Below, piece after piece: positions 28,986 to 38,725 of a stretch of DNA of 64,000 nucleotides. This DNA is from Pseudomonas faucium. Its GTDB lineage: Bacteria > Pseudomonadota > Gammaproteobacteria > Pseudomonadales > Pseudomonadaceae. Positions within the stretch are counted from its first letter, which is position 1. Every line of letters starts with the position of its first letter. The stretch spans positions 62,001 through 126,000 of the forward strand of contig NZ_BQIP01000005.1 of NCBI RefSeq assembly GCF_021602585.1, read 5' to 3'. The notes under the pieces were generated by a model. The model was not told the DNA's origin and did no database searches. It saw nothing but the letters and a program-made list of their open reading frames with translations. The position numbers and the translations under genes were made by a program.

Positions 28986-29024
28986 CCTGAAATCACGAGC
29001 CAGGCATTGACTCGTGATTTCAGG
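28986..29024. terminator. Strong hairpin between the 525-aa gene and dkgB
   Basis: A perfect 14-bp inverted repeat (CCTGAAATCACGAG/CTCGTGATTTCAGG) with an 11-nt loop starts 14 nt after the stop codon of the preceding gene. It is followed by TCAAAAG, and probably works as a terminator. Confidence 0.7.
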
Positions 29025-29154
29025 TCAAAAGACCTTGGCCCCGCCCCGCCTTAATCAATCACCTCGAAACCCGCACACTGCTGCCCATGCCAACGAGCCT
29101 GGAACCCGAGCAACTAAGCTCTAGTTCTCTCGATCACTTCAGCAGGAGCACCAC

Positions 29155-29958
29155 ATGAGCATTCCATCCTTCGGCCTGGGCACCTTCCGCCTCACCGGCC
29201 AAACCGTCATCGATTCGGTCAAGGCCGCCCTGGAACTGGGCTACCGGGTCATCGACACCGCCCAGATCTACAAGAACGAAGGCGAAGTCGGCCAGGCCAT
29301 CGCCGAAAGCGGCGTGCCGCGCAGCGAGCTGTTCATCACCACCAAGATCTGGGTCGAGAACTACGCCGCCGACAAGCTGGTACCGAGCCTGCGCGAGAGC
29401 CTGGCCAAGCTGCGTACCGACCACGTCGACCTGTTGCTGATCCACTGGCCGGCGCCGGGCAATGGCGTCGAACTGCGCGAATACATGACCGCGCTGGCGC
29501 AAGCCAAGCAACTGGGCCTGACCCGTCAGATCGGTGTTTCCAACTTCAACATCGACCTGACCCGGCAAGCGATCGAGGTGGTCGGCAAAGGTGAAATCGC
29601 CACCAACCAGGTCGAGCTCAGCCCCTATCTGCAGAACCGCAAACTGGCGGCGTTCCTTGAGGAACAGGGCATCACCGTGACCTCCTACATGACCCTGGCC
29701 TACGGCAAGGTGCTCAACGACCCGGTGCTCACCGCCATCGCCAGCAAGCACAAGGCCACCGTCGCCCAGGTGGCCCTGGCCTGGGCCCTGCAGCTGGGTT
29801 ACGCGGTGATCCCGTCCTCGACCAAGCGCGAGAACCTGGCCAGCAACCTGCTTGCCCGCAGCCTGCGCCTGGACGCCGAGGACATGGCGCAGATCGCCAC
29901 CCTGGAGCGCAACGGGCGGGAAGTCAGCCCGGCCAATCTCGCCCCAGCCTGGGACTGA
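29155..29958 (+). CDS. dkgB: 2,5-diketo-D-gluconate reductase B (aldo/keto reductase)
   Basis: 267 aa, the same length as E. coli DkgB, and alike along its length (for example [53 protein letters not shown]). The catalytic tetrad is present: Asp in VIDTAQ, Tyr in QIYKNE, Lys in TTKIW, His in LIHWP. It reduces diketogluconate and small aldehydes such as methylglyoxal with NADPH in the cytoplasm. An MFS gene follows after 52 nt. Confidence 0.92.
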   Translation: MSIPSFGLGTFRLTGQTVIDSVKAALELGYRVIDTAQIYKNEGEVGQAIAESGVPRSELFITTKIWVENYAADKLVPSLRESLAKLRTDHVDLLLIHWPAPGNGVELREYMTALAQAKQLGLTRQIGVSNFNIDLTRQAIEVVGKGEIATNQVELSPYLQNRKLAAFLEEQGITVTSYMTLAYGKVLNDPVLTAIASKHKATVAQVALAWALQLGYAVIPSSTKRENLASNLLARSLRLDAEDMAQIATLERNGREVSPANLAPAWD

Positions 29959-30010
29959 TGGGCCCGGCCTGCACGGCAGCCCCCCTTCCACCTTTAGACC
30001 GGAGCTCCTG

Positions 30011-31192
30011 ATGAGCACGCTTTCTCCCAAACGGGTCCTCTTCGCCCTGGCCATCGGCGCCTTCGGCATCGGCACCACCGAGTTCACCCCGATGGGCCTG
30101 TTGCCGGTGATCGCCCAAGGCGTGGATGTGAGCATCCCCAGCGCCGGCATGCTGATCACCGCCTATGCCGTCGGCGTGATGGTCGGCGCGCCGATCATGA
30201 CCCTGCTGTTCAGCCGCTTCGGCAAGCGCGCCGCGCTGATGGCGCTGATGGCCATCTTCACCCTTGGCAACCTGTTGTCGGCGCTGTCGCCGGACTACTA
30301 CACCCTGCTCGCCTCGCGCCTGGTCACCAGCCTCAACCACGGCGCCTTCTTCGGCCTGGGCGCGGTGGTGGCGGCCAGCGTGGTGCCCAAGGACAAGCAG
30401 GCCAGCGCCGTGGCGACCATGTTCATGGGGCTGACCATCGCCAACATCGGCGGCGTGCCGGCGGCCACCTGGGTCGGCCAGCAGGTCGGCTGGCGCATGG
30501 CTTTCGCCGGCACCGCGGTGCTCGGCCTGCTGGCCATGGCCGCGCTGTGGTACGCCCTGCCCAAGGGTGAGCGCGGCAGCGTGCCGCAGGTGCGCAAGGA
30601 GCTGGCGGTGATTGCCCGGCCCAACGTGCTGCTGGCGATGGCCACTACCGTGCTCGGCGCCGGGGCCATGTTCACCCTGTATACCTACGTGGCACCGGTG
30701 CTGGCCGAGTTGACGGGGGCTTCGGACAGCTTCGTCACCCTTGGCCTGGTGCTGATCGGGGTCGGCTTCACCCTGGGCAACAGCCTCGGTGGGCGCCTGG
30801 CGGACTGGTCGCTGGACGGCGCCGCACGCATTTTCCTCGGCACCCTGGCGCTGATCATGCTGCTGATGCCGCTGGTGCTCGGCAGCCACATCGGCGCGGC
30901 CATCGCCCTGCTGGTGTGGGGCGTGTTCACCTTCGCCGTGGTGCCGCCGCTGCAGATGCGGGTGATGACCGCCGCCGCCGAGGCGCCGGGCCTGGCCTCG
31001 TCGATCAACGTCGGCGCGTTCAACCTGGGCAACGCCCTGGGGGCGGCCCTGGGGGGCGGCGTGATCAGCCTGAACCTGGGCTATGCGGCGGTGCCGATGG
31101 CCGGCGGCGTGCTGGCCGCCGCCGGCCTGCTGCTGGTGTGGCTGGGCGGGCGCGGCAAGGTGGCCGACAAGGCCCTGCCCAACGCAGCCTGA
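30011..31192 (+). CDS. MFS transporter (AraJ/YdhP-like efflux)
   Basis: 393 aa, 12 membrane segments. FGIGTTEFTPMGLLPVIA in helix 1 is the mark of the AraJ/SotB/YdhP drug-efflux branch. The A-motif-like loop is FSRFGKRAALM. It follows dkgB closely and may be co-transcribed. The substrate is unknown; relatives export arabinose, chloramphenicol or other small molecules. Confidence 0.84.
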   Translation: MSTLSPKRVLFALAIGAFGIGTTEFTPMGLLPVIAQGVDVSIPSAGMLITAYAVGVMVGAPIMTLLFSRFGKRAALMALMAIFTLGNLLSALSPDYYTLLASRLVTSLNHGAFFGLGAVVAASVVPKDKQASAVATMFMGLTIANIGGVPAATWVGQQVGWRMAFAGTAVLGLLAMAALWYALPKGERGSVPQVRKELAVIARPNVLLAMATTVLGAGAMFTLYTYVAPVLAELTGASDSFVTLGLVLIGVGFTLGNSLGGRLADWSLDGAARIFLGTLALIMLLMPLVLGSHIGAAIALLVWGVFTFAVVPPLQMRVMTAAAEAPGLASSINVGAFNLGNALGAALGGGVISLNLGYAAVPMAGGVLAAAGLLLVWLGGRGKVADKALPNAA

Positions 31193-31222
31193 GGCACAAC
31201 GCACTGAGGCTGCCCTGCAGCC

Positions 31223-31696
31223 TCAGAACCTCAACCCCACATTGACCATCCCCGCGGCTGCACCCAATACCACGAACTCCGCCCCCACCGGCCCCCAATG
31301 GGCGCCAAACGATGGAATGATCACGGGCGCAACGCCAAAGTGGTTGAGCGGGATCTTGTCGTCGTATTCGCCCTTGTAACCCTCGATCAACCCGGCGCTC
31401 AACTTGGCGTAAACGGGATACTGCGGATTTTCCCAGACCTTGCCCAGGTAGCCGTAGTAGGAGCGCTGGTAGAACGAGTTCTTGAAGGTCGCCGCGCCCC
31501 ACAGCAGCCCATCGGTGTACACCCGCTCGATGCCGATCAGCTCCTGGTGGTTGTTGTGCTCGGGGTCATGGCTCCAGTGCCGGGTGTAGGCGCTGGTCTG
31601 CACGTACCAGTAATCCCCTTCTCGCTCAGTTTCCGCCGCCGATGCGGCAAGGCTTGCGATCAGCAAGCCGATCGCTGCGCTGGACGTCCTGTTCAT
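31223..31696 (-). CDS. Small outer-membrane beta-barrel protein
   Basis: 157 aa from MNRTSSAAIGLLIASLAASA (signal peptide). The mature protein has alternating aromatic strands (DYWYVQTSAYTRHWSHDPEHNN, YYGYLGKVWENPQYPVYAKL) and ends VNVGLRF with the C-terminal Phe expected of outer-membrane barrels. Homologues are often misnamed sn-glycerol-3-phosphate transporters. It is similar in size to acyl-modifying barrels such as PagP, but I cannot identify catalytic residues. It converges with the MFS gene. Confidence 0.65.
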   Translation of the reverse strand: MNRTSSAAIGLLIASLAASAAETEREGDYWYVQTSAYTRHWSHDPEHNNHQELIGIERVYTDGLLWGAATFKNSFYQRSYYGYLGKVWENPQYPVYAKLSAGLIEGYKGEYDDKIPLNHFGVAPVIIPSFGAHWGPVGAEFVVLGAAAGMVNVGLRF

Positions 31697-31940
31697 GCTT
31701 CGCGCCTCGCGGGACAATTCCTTGACACTAGCCGGGGCGCCGAGAAACGCCAACGGGCGATAGTCAGAAATGGACTACAGGGAAAGGCGAAAACGCGATG
31801 CTCATTCTGTGCGAGGCTCTTTTGCGCCGCCTTTCTCGAGGATTACCGCAATGCTGCTCTCTAATGTGATTTTGCCTCTCCAGCGCTATGATGCCCTCAA
31901 TGTCTGTAACCTGTTACAGCATGCTCGGAGGTCCATCATA

Positions 31941-32219
31941 GTGGCTAAAAAAGCTGATACCCCTTCAGAAGCTCAAACCGATGCACTGGAGCAGCAAGTG
32001 CCTCGCTGGGCCAGTGATGCCACCTACTGCGCGCATGTGCGTGCCCTGCAGATACGCGAGCAAGGCGTACTGTGCACCGACGATGGCAATCTTGTACGCG
32101 TTTCCAGCGACGGAGAAAAAACCGTAGTGGCCAAGGCCAAGGCCCGCCGCAAGGTCAAGTTGGGCGAAGTCATCACTGTGCGCAAGGCCAAGGAGAGCTC
32201 GACGGGTGAAGGTGCCTAG
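31941..32219 (+). CDS. Small basic protein, candidate antitoxin
   Basis: 92 aa from a GTG start with GGAGG nine bases upstream. It begins VAKKADTPSEAQTDALEQQV and ends in a highly basic segment (KAKARRKVKLGEVITVRKAKE). It overlaps the P-loop gene behind it by about 14 nt. Position, size and charge fit the antitoxin of a zeta-like toxin pair, but I recognise no antitoxin fold. The base composition is lower in GC than the neighbours, which suggests acquisition. Confidence 0.55.
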   Translation: MAKKADTPSEAQTDALEQQVPRWASDATYCAHVRALQIREQGVLCTDDGNLVRVSSDGEKTVVAKAKARRKVKLGEVITVRKAKESSTGEGA

Positions 32220-32940
32220 GCTGAGGGTTTTTGCAGGTCCGAATGGTTCCGGCAAAAGTACTATCAAGGCCGAAATGCCACCTACCTTGACGCAGCTATT
32301 CGTGAACGCGGACGAATTGGAAAATGAAGCGAGGACCACTGGCTTCATCGACCTTTCGCCCTTTGAAATCAAAACCACCTTGCACGAACTGCTCAGGTTC
32401 CATATCGACCATTACCTGATCAAGCAAAAACACCTGGCCGAACAGTCCGTAAAGCTCAGAATGCTTGGCAACCGGATTGATTACCGAGCAGTCGAAGTCG
32501 ACTCTTACCTTGCTTCGGTCGCATCGGACTTTATTCGCCACCAGCTGTTGGAAAAAGGTATCAGCTTAAGTTTTGAAACAGTCATGTCGCACCCGAGCAA
32601 GATCGCGTTCATGCAACAGGCGCAATCGCGAGGCTACCGCACCTATCTCTATTTCGTGTCCACAGAAAACCCCGACATCAACATCGATCGCGTCGAAATC
32701 CGAGTTCAGCAAGGCGGCCATCCAGTCAGGCCTGACCTGATACGCAAACGCTACACAAGAGCGTTGGCTTTGCTGCCGAATGCCATTGCATGCAGCGATC
32801 GCGCTTATGTTTTCGATAACTCGGGGGAACGTGCCATCTGGCTAGCGGAGATCACTGACGGTACCCAGCTCGAGTATCGTTGCGAAGAAATACCCGAGTG
32901 GTTCTTCGGCGCCTATATGGCTGAAGTGGGCGCCGAGTGA
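32206..32940 (+). CDS. Zeta-toxin-like P-loop kinase
   Basis: 244 aa, starting GTG at 32206 (a second GTG is at 32212). The Walker A motif is [16 protein letters not shown] (residues ~9-24), then NADE, and [20 protein letters not shown], where zeta toxins carry the Walker-B/substrate region (FETVxS). Zeta toxins phosphorylate UDP-N-acetylglucosamine; many relatives have other or unknown targets. Coupled to the small basic gene, it forms a two-gene module. GC content is visibly lower than that of flanking genes. Confidence 0.7.
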   Translation: MKVPRLRVFAGPNGSGKSTIKAEMPPTLTQLFVNADELENEARTTGFIDLSPFEIKTTLHELLRFHIDHYLIKQKHLAEQSVKLRMLGNRIDYRAVEVDSYLASVASDFIRHQLLEKGISLSFETVMSHPSKIAFMQQAQSRGYRTYLYFVSTENPDINIDRVEIRVQQGGHPVRPDLIRKRYTRALALLPNAIACSDRAYVFDNSGERAIWLAEITDGTQLEYRCEEIPEWFFGAYMAEVGAE

Positions 32941-33064
32941 CGCTCTGAGGGCATTGCAGCATTGTTCCGCTAGGCGCAATTTTGAAGTGCTCTACGCCCA
33001 CCTTCACACTTCGACCCTCCCGGCACTACGCTCCTTGATATTCATCCTGCCAAGGAGCGTACCC

Positions 33065-33529
33065 ATGTCCCGCCCCCCGCTGCCCCCCTTCACCCGCGAA
33101 AGCGCCATCGAAAAGGTCCGCCTGGCCGAAGACGGCTGGAACAGCCGCGATGCCGCCAAGGTGGCACTTGCCTACACCGCCGATACCGTGTGGCGCAACC
33201 GCGTGGAGTTTCCACGGGGCCGTGCGCAGGTGGAGGCTTTTTTGCAACGCAAGTGGAACCACGAACTGGAATACCGCCTGATCAAGGAGCTGTGGGCGTT
33301 CACCGGCAACCGCATCGCCGTGCGCTACGCCTACGAGTACCACGACGACAGCGGCCAGTGGTTCCGTGCCTATGGCAACGAGAACTGGGAGTTTGCCGAC
33401 GATGGCCTGATGCAGCATCGCCATTCGAGCATCAACGAGCACCCGATCGCCGAGGCCGAGCGCAAGTTCCGCTGGCCCCTGGGCCGGCGCCCGGATGACC
33501 ACCCCGGGCTCAGCGACCTGGGCCTCTGA
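33065..33529 (+). CDS. DUF1348 / NTF2-like protein
   Basis: 154 aa, beginning [20 protein letters not shown]. The motif [21 protein letters not shown] followed by [19 protein letters not shown] and [11 protein letters not shown] is characteristic of DUF1348, a SnoaL/NTF2-like cone fold of unknown activity. It is compact and cytoplasmic, and stands alone, converging with the sensor kinase gene. Confidence 0.83.
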   Translation: MSRPPLPPFTRESAIEKVRLAEDGWNSRDAAKVALAYTADTVWRNRVEFPRGRAQVEAFLQRKWNHELEYRLIKELWAFTGNRIAVRYAYEYHDDSGQWFRAYGNENWEFADDGLMQHRHSSINEHPIAEAERKFRWPLGRRPDDHPGLSDLGL

Positions 33530-33535
33530 CCAACA

Positions 33536-34891
33536 TCAGCCGACAGGCAGCGTGACCTTGACCTCGAGCCCGCCCACCGGGCGGTTGGCCAGGGTCATGC
33601 TGCCGCCCTGCTCGAGCACGATGGCGCGTGCCGCCGGCAGGCCCAGGCCCACGCCACCGGTGTCCTTGTTACGCGAGCCTTCGATGCGAAAATACGGCTC
33701 GAACACCCGCGCCTGCAGGTGCTCGGCGATGCCCGGGCCGCGGTCGAGCACACGAATGACGATCTGCTCGGCCTCCACCGTGAGCTGCACTGCAGGCTCG
33801 CGGCCGTACTTGGCCGCGTTGTCGAGCAGGTTCACCACCACCCGCTTGATGCCGATCGGTCGGCCGACATAGACGCAGCGCTGCGGCCCGCTGTAGCCCA
33901 CATCCACCCCCGCATCCTTGAAATCGTCGATGGCCGTGAGCAGCAGCCCGCCCAGGTCGAACGCCGTCACCGGCTCCAGCCGCGCATCATCGCGAAAGAA
34001 CTGCAGCGCAGCGTCGACCATCGCCTGCATCTCGTCCACGTCCTTGAACATCTTCGCCTGCAGTTCGGCGTCTTCGATGAATTCGCCGCGCAGGCGCATG
34101 CGCGTGAGCGGCGCGCGCAGGTCGTGGGAGATCGCCGCCAGCATTTGCGTGCGGTCGTCGATGAAATGCTTGAGCTGGGCCTGGGTGGCGTTGAACGCAA
34201 GGATGGCCTGGCGCAGGTCGTGGGGGCCGACCACCGGGATCGGCGGGGCGTTGAAGTCCTTGCCGAAGCGCCGTGCGCCTTGGGCGAAGCGCTCCAGCGG
34301 GTCGGCCAGGTAACGCGCGGCGAACCAGGCCACCGCCAGGCTGGAGATCAGCATCAGGGTCAGGATGATCAGGTTGCGCGGCAGCTCATCCAGCCCCCAG
34401 CTGCGGTCGAGCACGTGAAACTGTATCCACGAAGCGTCCGCAAGCTGGATCAGCAGGGCATAACCGCGTGGCGTGGCCTGGGCGGGGAAGTCCGCAGGGC
34501 CGAACACCTCGATCTGCACCTGCTGGCGGTTCAACAGGGCGCGCAGCATGGTCGCGCCTTTGTGAAAGTCCTTTTCGACCCGCACGGGCAAGCCAGATTC
34601 CTCACGCTGGCGCAGCCACTGCACGCTGTACGACGCATCGCCTGCGGCACGGGCGATGGTCGAACGCTGCGCCACCGGCGCTGCATCGACCATGCGCGTC
34701 ACGGTGGCGATCTTTTCGATCAGCCCGCTTTCGAGCAACGGCGGCTGCGCCCACACGCTCAGCAGCAGGCTGAACAAGCCCTTGAGCAACAGCAGGCTGA
34801 GCATCGCCGCCAAGGTGGTCAGGGCGATCCAGCGGGCGATGGTGATGCGTGGCCGCGGCAAGGCCTTGCGCGCCCAGGCCAGCCAGCTCAT
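33536..34891 (-). CDS. Sensor histidine kinase (EnvZ-like)
   Basis: 451 aa. Two membrane helices (~residues 20-48 and ~170-193) enclose a periplasmic sensor of about 120 residues; a HAMP linker follows. The phosphorylated His is in AAISHDLRAPLTRMRLRGEF, the N box in VVNLLDNAAKYG, and G boxes in DRGPGIAE and GVGLGLPAAR. It senses an unknown periplasmic signal and pairs with the response regulator at 34888, with which it overlaps by 4 nt. Confidence 0.92.
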   Translation of the reverse strand: MSWLAWARKALPRPRITIARWIALTTLAAMLSLLLLKGLFSLLLSVWAQPPLLESGLIEKIATVTRMVDAAPVAQRSTIARAAGDASYSVQWLRQREESGLPVRVEKDFHKGATMLRALLNRQQVQIEVFGPADFPAQATPRGYALLIQLADASWIQFHVLDRSWGLDELPRNLIILTLMLISSLAVAWFAARYLADPLERFAQGARRFGKDFNAPPIPVVGPHDLRQAILAFNATQAQLKHFIDDRTQMLAAISHDLRAPLTRMRLRGEFIEDAELQAKMFKDVDEMQAMVDAALQFFRDDARLEPVTAFDLGGLLLTAIDDFKDAGVDVGYSGPQRCVYVGRPIGIKRVVVNLLDNAAKYGREPAVQLTVEAEQIVIRVLDRGPGIAEHLQARVFEPYFRIEGSRNKDTGGVGLGLPAARAIVLEQGGSMTLANRPVGGLEVKVTLPVG

Positions 34892-35607
34892 CGCTTGTTC
34901 ACGTTGGCAGTGAACAGGTAGCCGGCATTGCGCAAGGTGCGGATCAACGGCTCGCTGCCGCCATCGGTTTCAAGCTTGCGGCGCAGCCGGCTCACCTGCA
35001 CATCGATGCTGCGGTCATAGGCCTCGTGCGCCTCGCCCCGGGCCAGGTCCAGCAGCTGCTGGCGGCTGAGCACCCGCCGAGGGTGCTCGGCGAACACCAG
35101 CAACAGCTCGAACTCACCGTTGGACAAGGGGATCATCACGTTTTCCGGCGAACGCAGCTCGCGCCGCAGCACATCCAGCTGCCAGCCGGAAAACTCAAGC
35201 ACAGTACGTGGGTTGCCCACAGGCCCGGGCGCCGTTTCGCCCGCCCGGCGCAGCACCGCGCGCACCCTGGCCAGAAGCTCGCGGGCGGCGAAGGGTTTGG
35301 TCAGGTAGTCGTCCGCGCCCAGCTCCAGGCCCACCACCCGATCGCTCAACTCGCCCATGGCGGTCAGCATGATCACCGCCACCTGGTATTCGGCGCGCAG
35401 GCGCTGGCACAGCACCAGGCCACTGTCGCCGGGCAGCATCACATCGAGAATGACCAGGTCCGGCACGCGCCGCTCCAGCGCCTGCCAAAGCCCGTCGCCA
35501 TCAGCGGCCACATCGACGTCATAGCCGTGTTGGCGGAGGAATTTCTGTAACAGATCGAGCACTTCGACATCATCGTCGACAATCAGCAAATGACTCACGC
35601 CGGGCAC
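34888..35607 (-). CDS. OmpR-family response regulator
   Basis: 239 aa. Receiver domain with acidic pocket DDD near residue 11 and phospho-acceptor Asp in DLVILDVMLPGDSG; Lys in DYLTKPFAARELLARVRA. The C-terminal winged helix ends YLFTANVNKR. It is the first gene of the pair with the EnvZ-like kinase. No output gene is obvious in the neighbourhood. Confidence 0.92.
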   Translation of the reverse strand: MPGVSHLLIVDDDVEVLDLLQKFLRQHGYDVDVAADGDGLWQALERRVPDLVILDVMLPGDSGLVLCQRLRAEYQVAVIMLTAMGELSDRVVGLELGADDYLTKPFAARELLARVRAVLRRAGETAPGPVGNPRTVLEFSGWQLDVLRRELRSPENVMIPLSNGEFELLLVFAEHPRRVLSRQQLLDLARGEAHEAYDRSIDVQVSRLRRKLETDGGSEPLIRTLRNAGYLFTANVNKR

Positions 35608-35757
35608 CGCGAACAGAGGTAAATAAGGCGTACTGTAAAGCCAACTTCAGGCATCCGTCATATATTTCAACAACGCAATAAAGTGTCCACGCGGAGATAT
35701 TTCGGACATTCGCGGGCAATCAATCACCTGCAGCATTGGCAGCAGTTCTTGCCTGGA

Positions 35758-36063
35758 ATGAGCCTTATGCCTCTGTCATTTTCTGCTTGGTTTTCAGCCC
35801 GCAACTCGGTACTTGCCTTGACCCTCCTGGCGGCCGGAGGCTACCTGCAGCGGCCACCGTCCAATGGCTACGGGCAAACCGCCTACCAGACCAGCGACCC
35901 GGCCGAACCGGCCAACCGCGCCATCTTCGCCTTCAACCGCAGCGTCGACGCCCAGGCACTGGCGCCAGCCACCCATGGCTGCAAGCACGTGCCGGACTTC
36001 ACGCCCCCCTGCATGCACAACTTTACCGCCAGCCTGAATGGCCACCGCATTATCTGGAGCTGA
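35758..36063 (+). pseudogene. mlaA (vacJ) remnant, N-terminal third
   Basis: The frame encodes about 101 residues. Residues ~45-90 (SDPAEPANRAIFAFNRSVDA and on to HNFTASLN) match the start of the mature outer-membrane lipoprotein MlaA, which is normally about 230 aa. The lipobox cysteine is missing (LLAAGGYLQ instead of LxGC), and the similarity stops at a premature TGA. MlaA removes phospholipids from the outer leaflet. With neither lipid anchor nor transmembrane ring, this copy should be non-functional. Confidence 0.62.
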
Positions 36064-36069
36064 ACCGCG

Positions 36070-36306
36070 ATGAATGACGTACTACAGCCTCCAGTGCTGC
36101 TGTTCCGCCGCCTTGAGAGTGGCGCAGAGCAAGCGCTTTTGCATGAACTGGAGGCGCGGGTGTCGGATGATGGTCGCGATCTGATCGTCAGCCGCTACCG
36201 CGAGCGCTATGGCAACGGCGATGCACTGCAACGTCACGAAGTGCACCGCCGCGTACCGATCGCCGCGCTGCTCAAGTGGATGGGCAGGAAAGGCTTGCCG
36301 CTCTAG
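36070..36306 (+). CDS. Small hypothetical protein, 78 aa
   Basis: MNDVLQPPVLLFRRLESGAE... is a charged cytoplasmic protein with a C-terminal basic helix (LLKWMGRKGLPL). It begins 6 nt after the mlaA remnant. I do not recognise it, and the ribosome site is weak, so translation is probable but not certain. Confidence 0.5.
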   Translation: MNDVLQPPVLLFRRLESGAEQALLHELEARVSDDGRDLIVSRYRERYGNGDALQRHEVHRRVPIAALLKWMGRKGLPL

Positions 36307-36343
36307 CCGGTGCCGATACCGCTACGATCTGCAAGGCAGGTGC

Positions 36344-36419
36344 GGCCCTATCGCCGGCAAGCCGGCCCCCACAGGTGCTGCGCTGTGCTTGTGGGAGCCG
36401 GCTTGCCGGCGATAGGGCC
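36344..36419. repeat. REP pair upstream of the Fsr-like gene
   Basis: Inverted REP cores (CCCTATCGCCGGCAAGCCGG from 36346 and GAGCCGGCTTGCCGGCGATA at 36395-36414) form a hairpin about 76 nt long. The rest of the 36307-36541 gap holds no gene. Confidence 0.87.
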
Positions 36420-36541
36420 ACACCGCACCCCGATGTCCGAAACGCGCTAGTGGGTGCCTGTTCGACGTGAGACAGACAAAAGCAGCGCTGGCTATCCTCC
36501 AGCCGCAATGCCTTGCCATCACTCGAAAAAGAGCCTCGCCC

Positions 36542-37777
36542 ATGACGACTCCAGCCGCCACCTTGGCCTCGCCCTCCACAGCCACCGACCAGCCCCAAGG
36601 CTTTCTGGTCAGCATCGTCGGTGCCGCCGCCTTCGCCCACCTGCTCAACGACCTGATCCAGGCCGTGCTGCCTTCGATCTACCCGATGCTCAAGAGCGAC
36701 TTCTCGCTGAGCTTCGCCCAGATCGGCTGGATCGCCCTGGTCTACCAGGTCACCGCCTCGCTGCTGCAGCCCTGGGTGGGCATGTACACCGACAAGCACC
36801 CCCAACCCTACCTGCTGCCCGCCGGCATGCTGGTCACCCTGGTCGGTATCGCCCTGCTCGCCTTCGCCGACAGCTACAGCATGCTGCTGGTGGCCGCGGC
36901 GGTGGTCGGCGTCGGTTCCGCCACCTTCCACCCCGAAGCCTCGCGGGTGGCGCGGATGGCCTCCGGCGGGCGCTTCGGCACCGCGCAATCGACCTTCCAG
37001 GTGGGCGGCAACACCGGTTCTGCGATCGGCCCGCTGCTGACCGCCGCCATCATCATCCCCCACGGCCAGTCGGCCATCGCCTGGTTCATGCTCGCCGCCG
37101 CATTGGCAGTGTGCGTGCTGCTGCGGGTCACCGGCTGGACCGTGCGCCACGGCCAGACCCGGCTCAAGACCTTCGCCGGCCAGCAGGCCCCGGGGCTGTC
37201 CAAGGGCGCCATGTGGCGCGCAGTGGGAGTGATCGCGGTGCTGATGTTCGCCAAGTTCGTCTACATCGCCTCGTTCACCAACTACTTCACCTTCTACCTG
37301 ATCGAGCACTTCGGCCTGAGCGTGCAGCAAAGCCAGCTGTACCTGTTCGTGTTCCTCGCCGCCGTGGCCCTGGGCACCTTCGCCGGCGGGCCGGTGGGCG
37401 ACCGCATCGGGCGCAAGGCGGTGATCTGGGTGTCGTTCCTGGGCGTGGCGCCCTTCGCCCTCGCCCTGCCCCACGCCAACCTGGCCTGGACGGCGGTGCT
37501 GGCGGTGCTCATCGGCCTGGTCATGTCCTCGGCGTTCGCCGCCCTGGTGGTGTATGCCCAGGAGGCGGTGCCGGGCCGGGTCGGCATGGTCTCGGGGGTG
37601 ATGTTCGGCCTGATGTTCGGCATCAGCGGCATCGGCGCCGCCGGGCTCGGCGAGCTGGCCGACCGCCACGGCATCGAGTGGGTGTACCAGGCGATCGCCT
37701 TCCTGCCGCTGCTCGGGCTGGCCACCGCACTGTTGCCGGCGACCCGCTCCAAGGCGCGGCCGGCCACCTGCTGCTAA
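36542..37777 (+). CDS. MFS transporter, fosmidomycin-resistance (Fsr) type
   Basis: 411 aa with 12 membrane helices. HLLNDLIQAVLPSIYPMLKSDFSLSFAQIGWI and GVGSATFHPEASRVARMASGGRFGTAQSTFQVGGN are characteristic of the Fsr family. It would export a small compound from the cytoplasm. The AraC-type gene starts 36 nt downstream and is probably its regulator. Confidence 0.88.
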   Translation: MTTPAATLASPSTATDQPQGFLVSIVGAAAFAHLLNDLIQAVLPSIYPMLKSDFSLSFAQIGWIALVYQVTASLLQPWVGMYTDKHPQPYLLPAGMLVTLVGIALLAFADSYSMLLVAAAVVGVGSATFHPEASRVARMASGGRFGTAQSTFQVGGNTGSAIGPLLTAAIIIPHGQSAIAWFMLAAALAVCVLLRVTGWTVRHGQTRLKTFAGQQAPGLSKGAMWRAVGVIAVLMFAKFVYIASFTNYFTFYLIEHFGLSVQQSQLYLFVFLAAVALGTFAGGPVGDRIGRKAVIWVSFLGVAPFALALPHANLAWTAVLAVLIGLVMSSAFAALVVYAQEAVPGRVGMVSGVMFGLMFGISGIGAAGLGELADRHGIEWVYQAIAFLPLLGLATALLPATRSKARPATCC

Positions 37778-37813
37778 GATGCCGGCGCAGTATTGCGGCG
37801 CTACGGGAGCACC

Positions 37814-38587
37814 ATGGTCAAGCCCTTGAAAGACATGCTGGTGGAGGTGGACGAATGGTCCTGGGAGGTGGGCAGCCGCGCCACCGACTACCCGCCGGAC
37901 TGGTACATCGCGCCGCACTCGCATGCCAAGCACCAGCTGATCTACGCCATCAAGGGCCTGATGATCGTCGAGTCCCAGGCCGAGCGCTGGACCGTGCCAC
38001 CGAGCCGCGGCATCTGGATGCCCTGCGGCCAGGTGCACGCCATCCGCTGCGTTGGCGATGTGAAGATGCGCAGCGTGTTCGTGCGCCCCGACGCGGCCGC
38101 GCAATTGCCGCGCCAGAGCAAGGCCATCAGCATCTCGGCGTTGCTCAGCGAACTGATCAAGGCCTCGGTGGACTTCACCGGGCCTTTCGTCGAAGACTCG
38201 CGCGAGGCGCGCATCATGCGCCTGATCCTCGATGAAATCAGCGTGCTGCCGACCCTGCCGCTGAAGCTGCTGCAGCCCAGCGACCCGCGCCTGCAAGCGA
38301 TCTGCACGGCGCTGCAGCACCGGCCGCACGACCCCTCCACGGTGGCCGACTGGGGCCTGCACCTGGGCATCGACGAAAAGACCATCCAGCGCCTGTTCCG
38401 CAAGGAAACCGGCATGACCTTCGGCCAGTGGCGCCAGCAGGCGCGGCTGATGCAGGCACTGGAACGCATCGCCCTGGGCGAGCGCATCATCGATGTGGCC
38501 GGCACCCTGGGCTATGACAGCCCCAGCGCGTTCGCCAGCATGTTCAAGCGCCAGTTCGGCATCACCCCGAGCCAATTCTTCAAGTAA
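37814..38587 (+). CDS. AraC family regulator
   Basis: 257 aa. N-terminal cupin (YIAPHSHAKHQLIYAIKGLM), C-terminal double helix-turn-helix (LGIDEKTIQRLFRKETGM and IDVAGTLGYDSPSAFASMFKRQFG). GGGAGC precedes the ATG. It lies directly behind the Fsr-like transporter, which it probably controls. The inducer is unknown. Confidence 0.88.
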   Translation: MVKPLKDMLVEVDEWSWEVGSRATDYPPDWYIAPHSHAKHQLIYAIKGLMIVESQAERWTVPPSRGIWMPCGQVHAIRCVGDVKMRSVFVRPDAAAQLPRQSKAISISALLSELIKASVDFTGPFVEDSREARIMRLILDEISVLPTLPLKLLQPSDPRLQAICTALQHRPHDPSTVADWGLHLGIDEKTIQRLFRKETGMTFGQWRQQARLMQALERIALGERIIDVAGTLGYDSPSAFASMFKRQFGITPSQFFK

Positions 38588-38725
38588 TTGCGGCCATTTG
38601 CAGACAGATCACGCACGCCCCGGACACATCGCGCAGGCTTTGCCATGGGGCCTCGTTTAGTAACATTAAGTTTCATCTAGCCTGGCGAGAGTAGCCACAC
38701 CCACTCCCCTCTCGAGGCCAATTCC

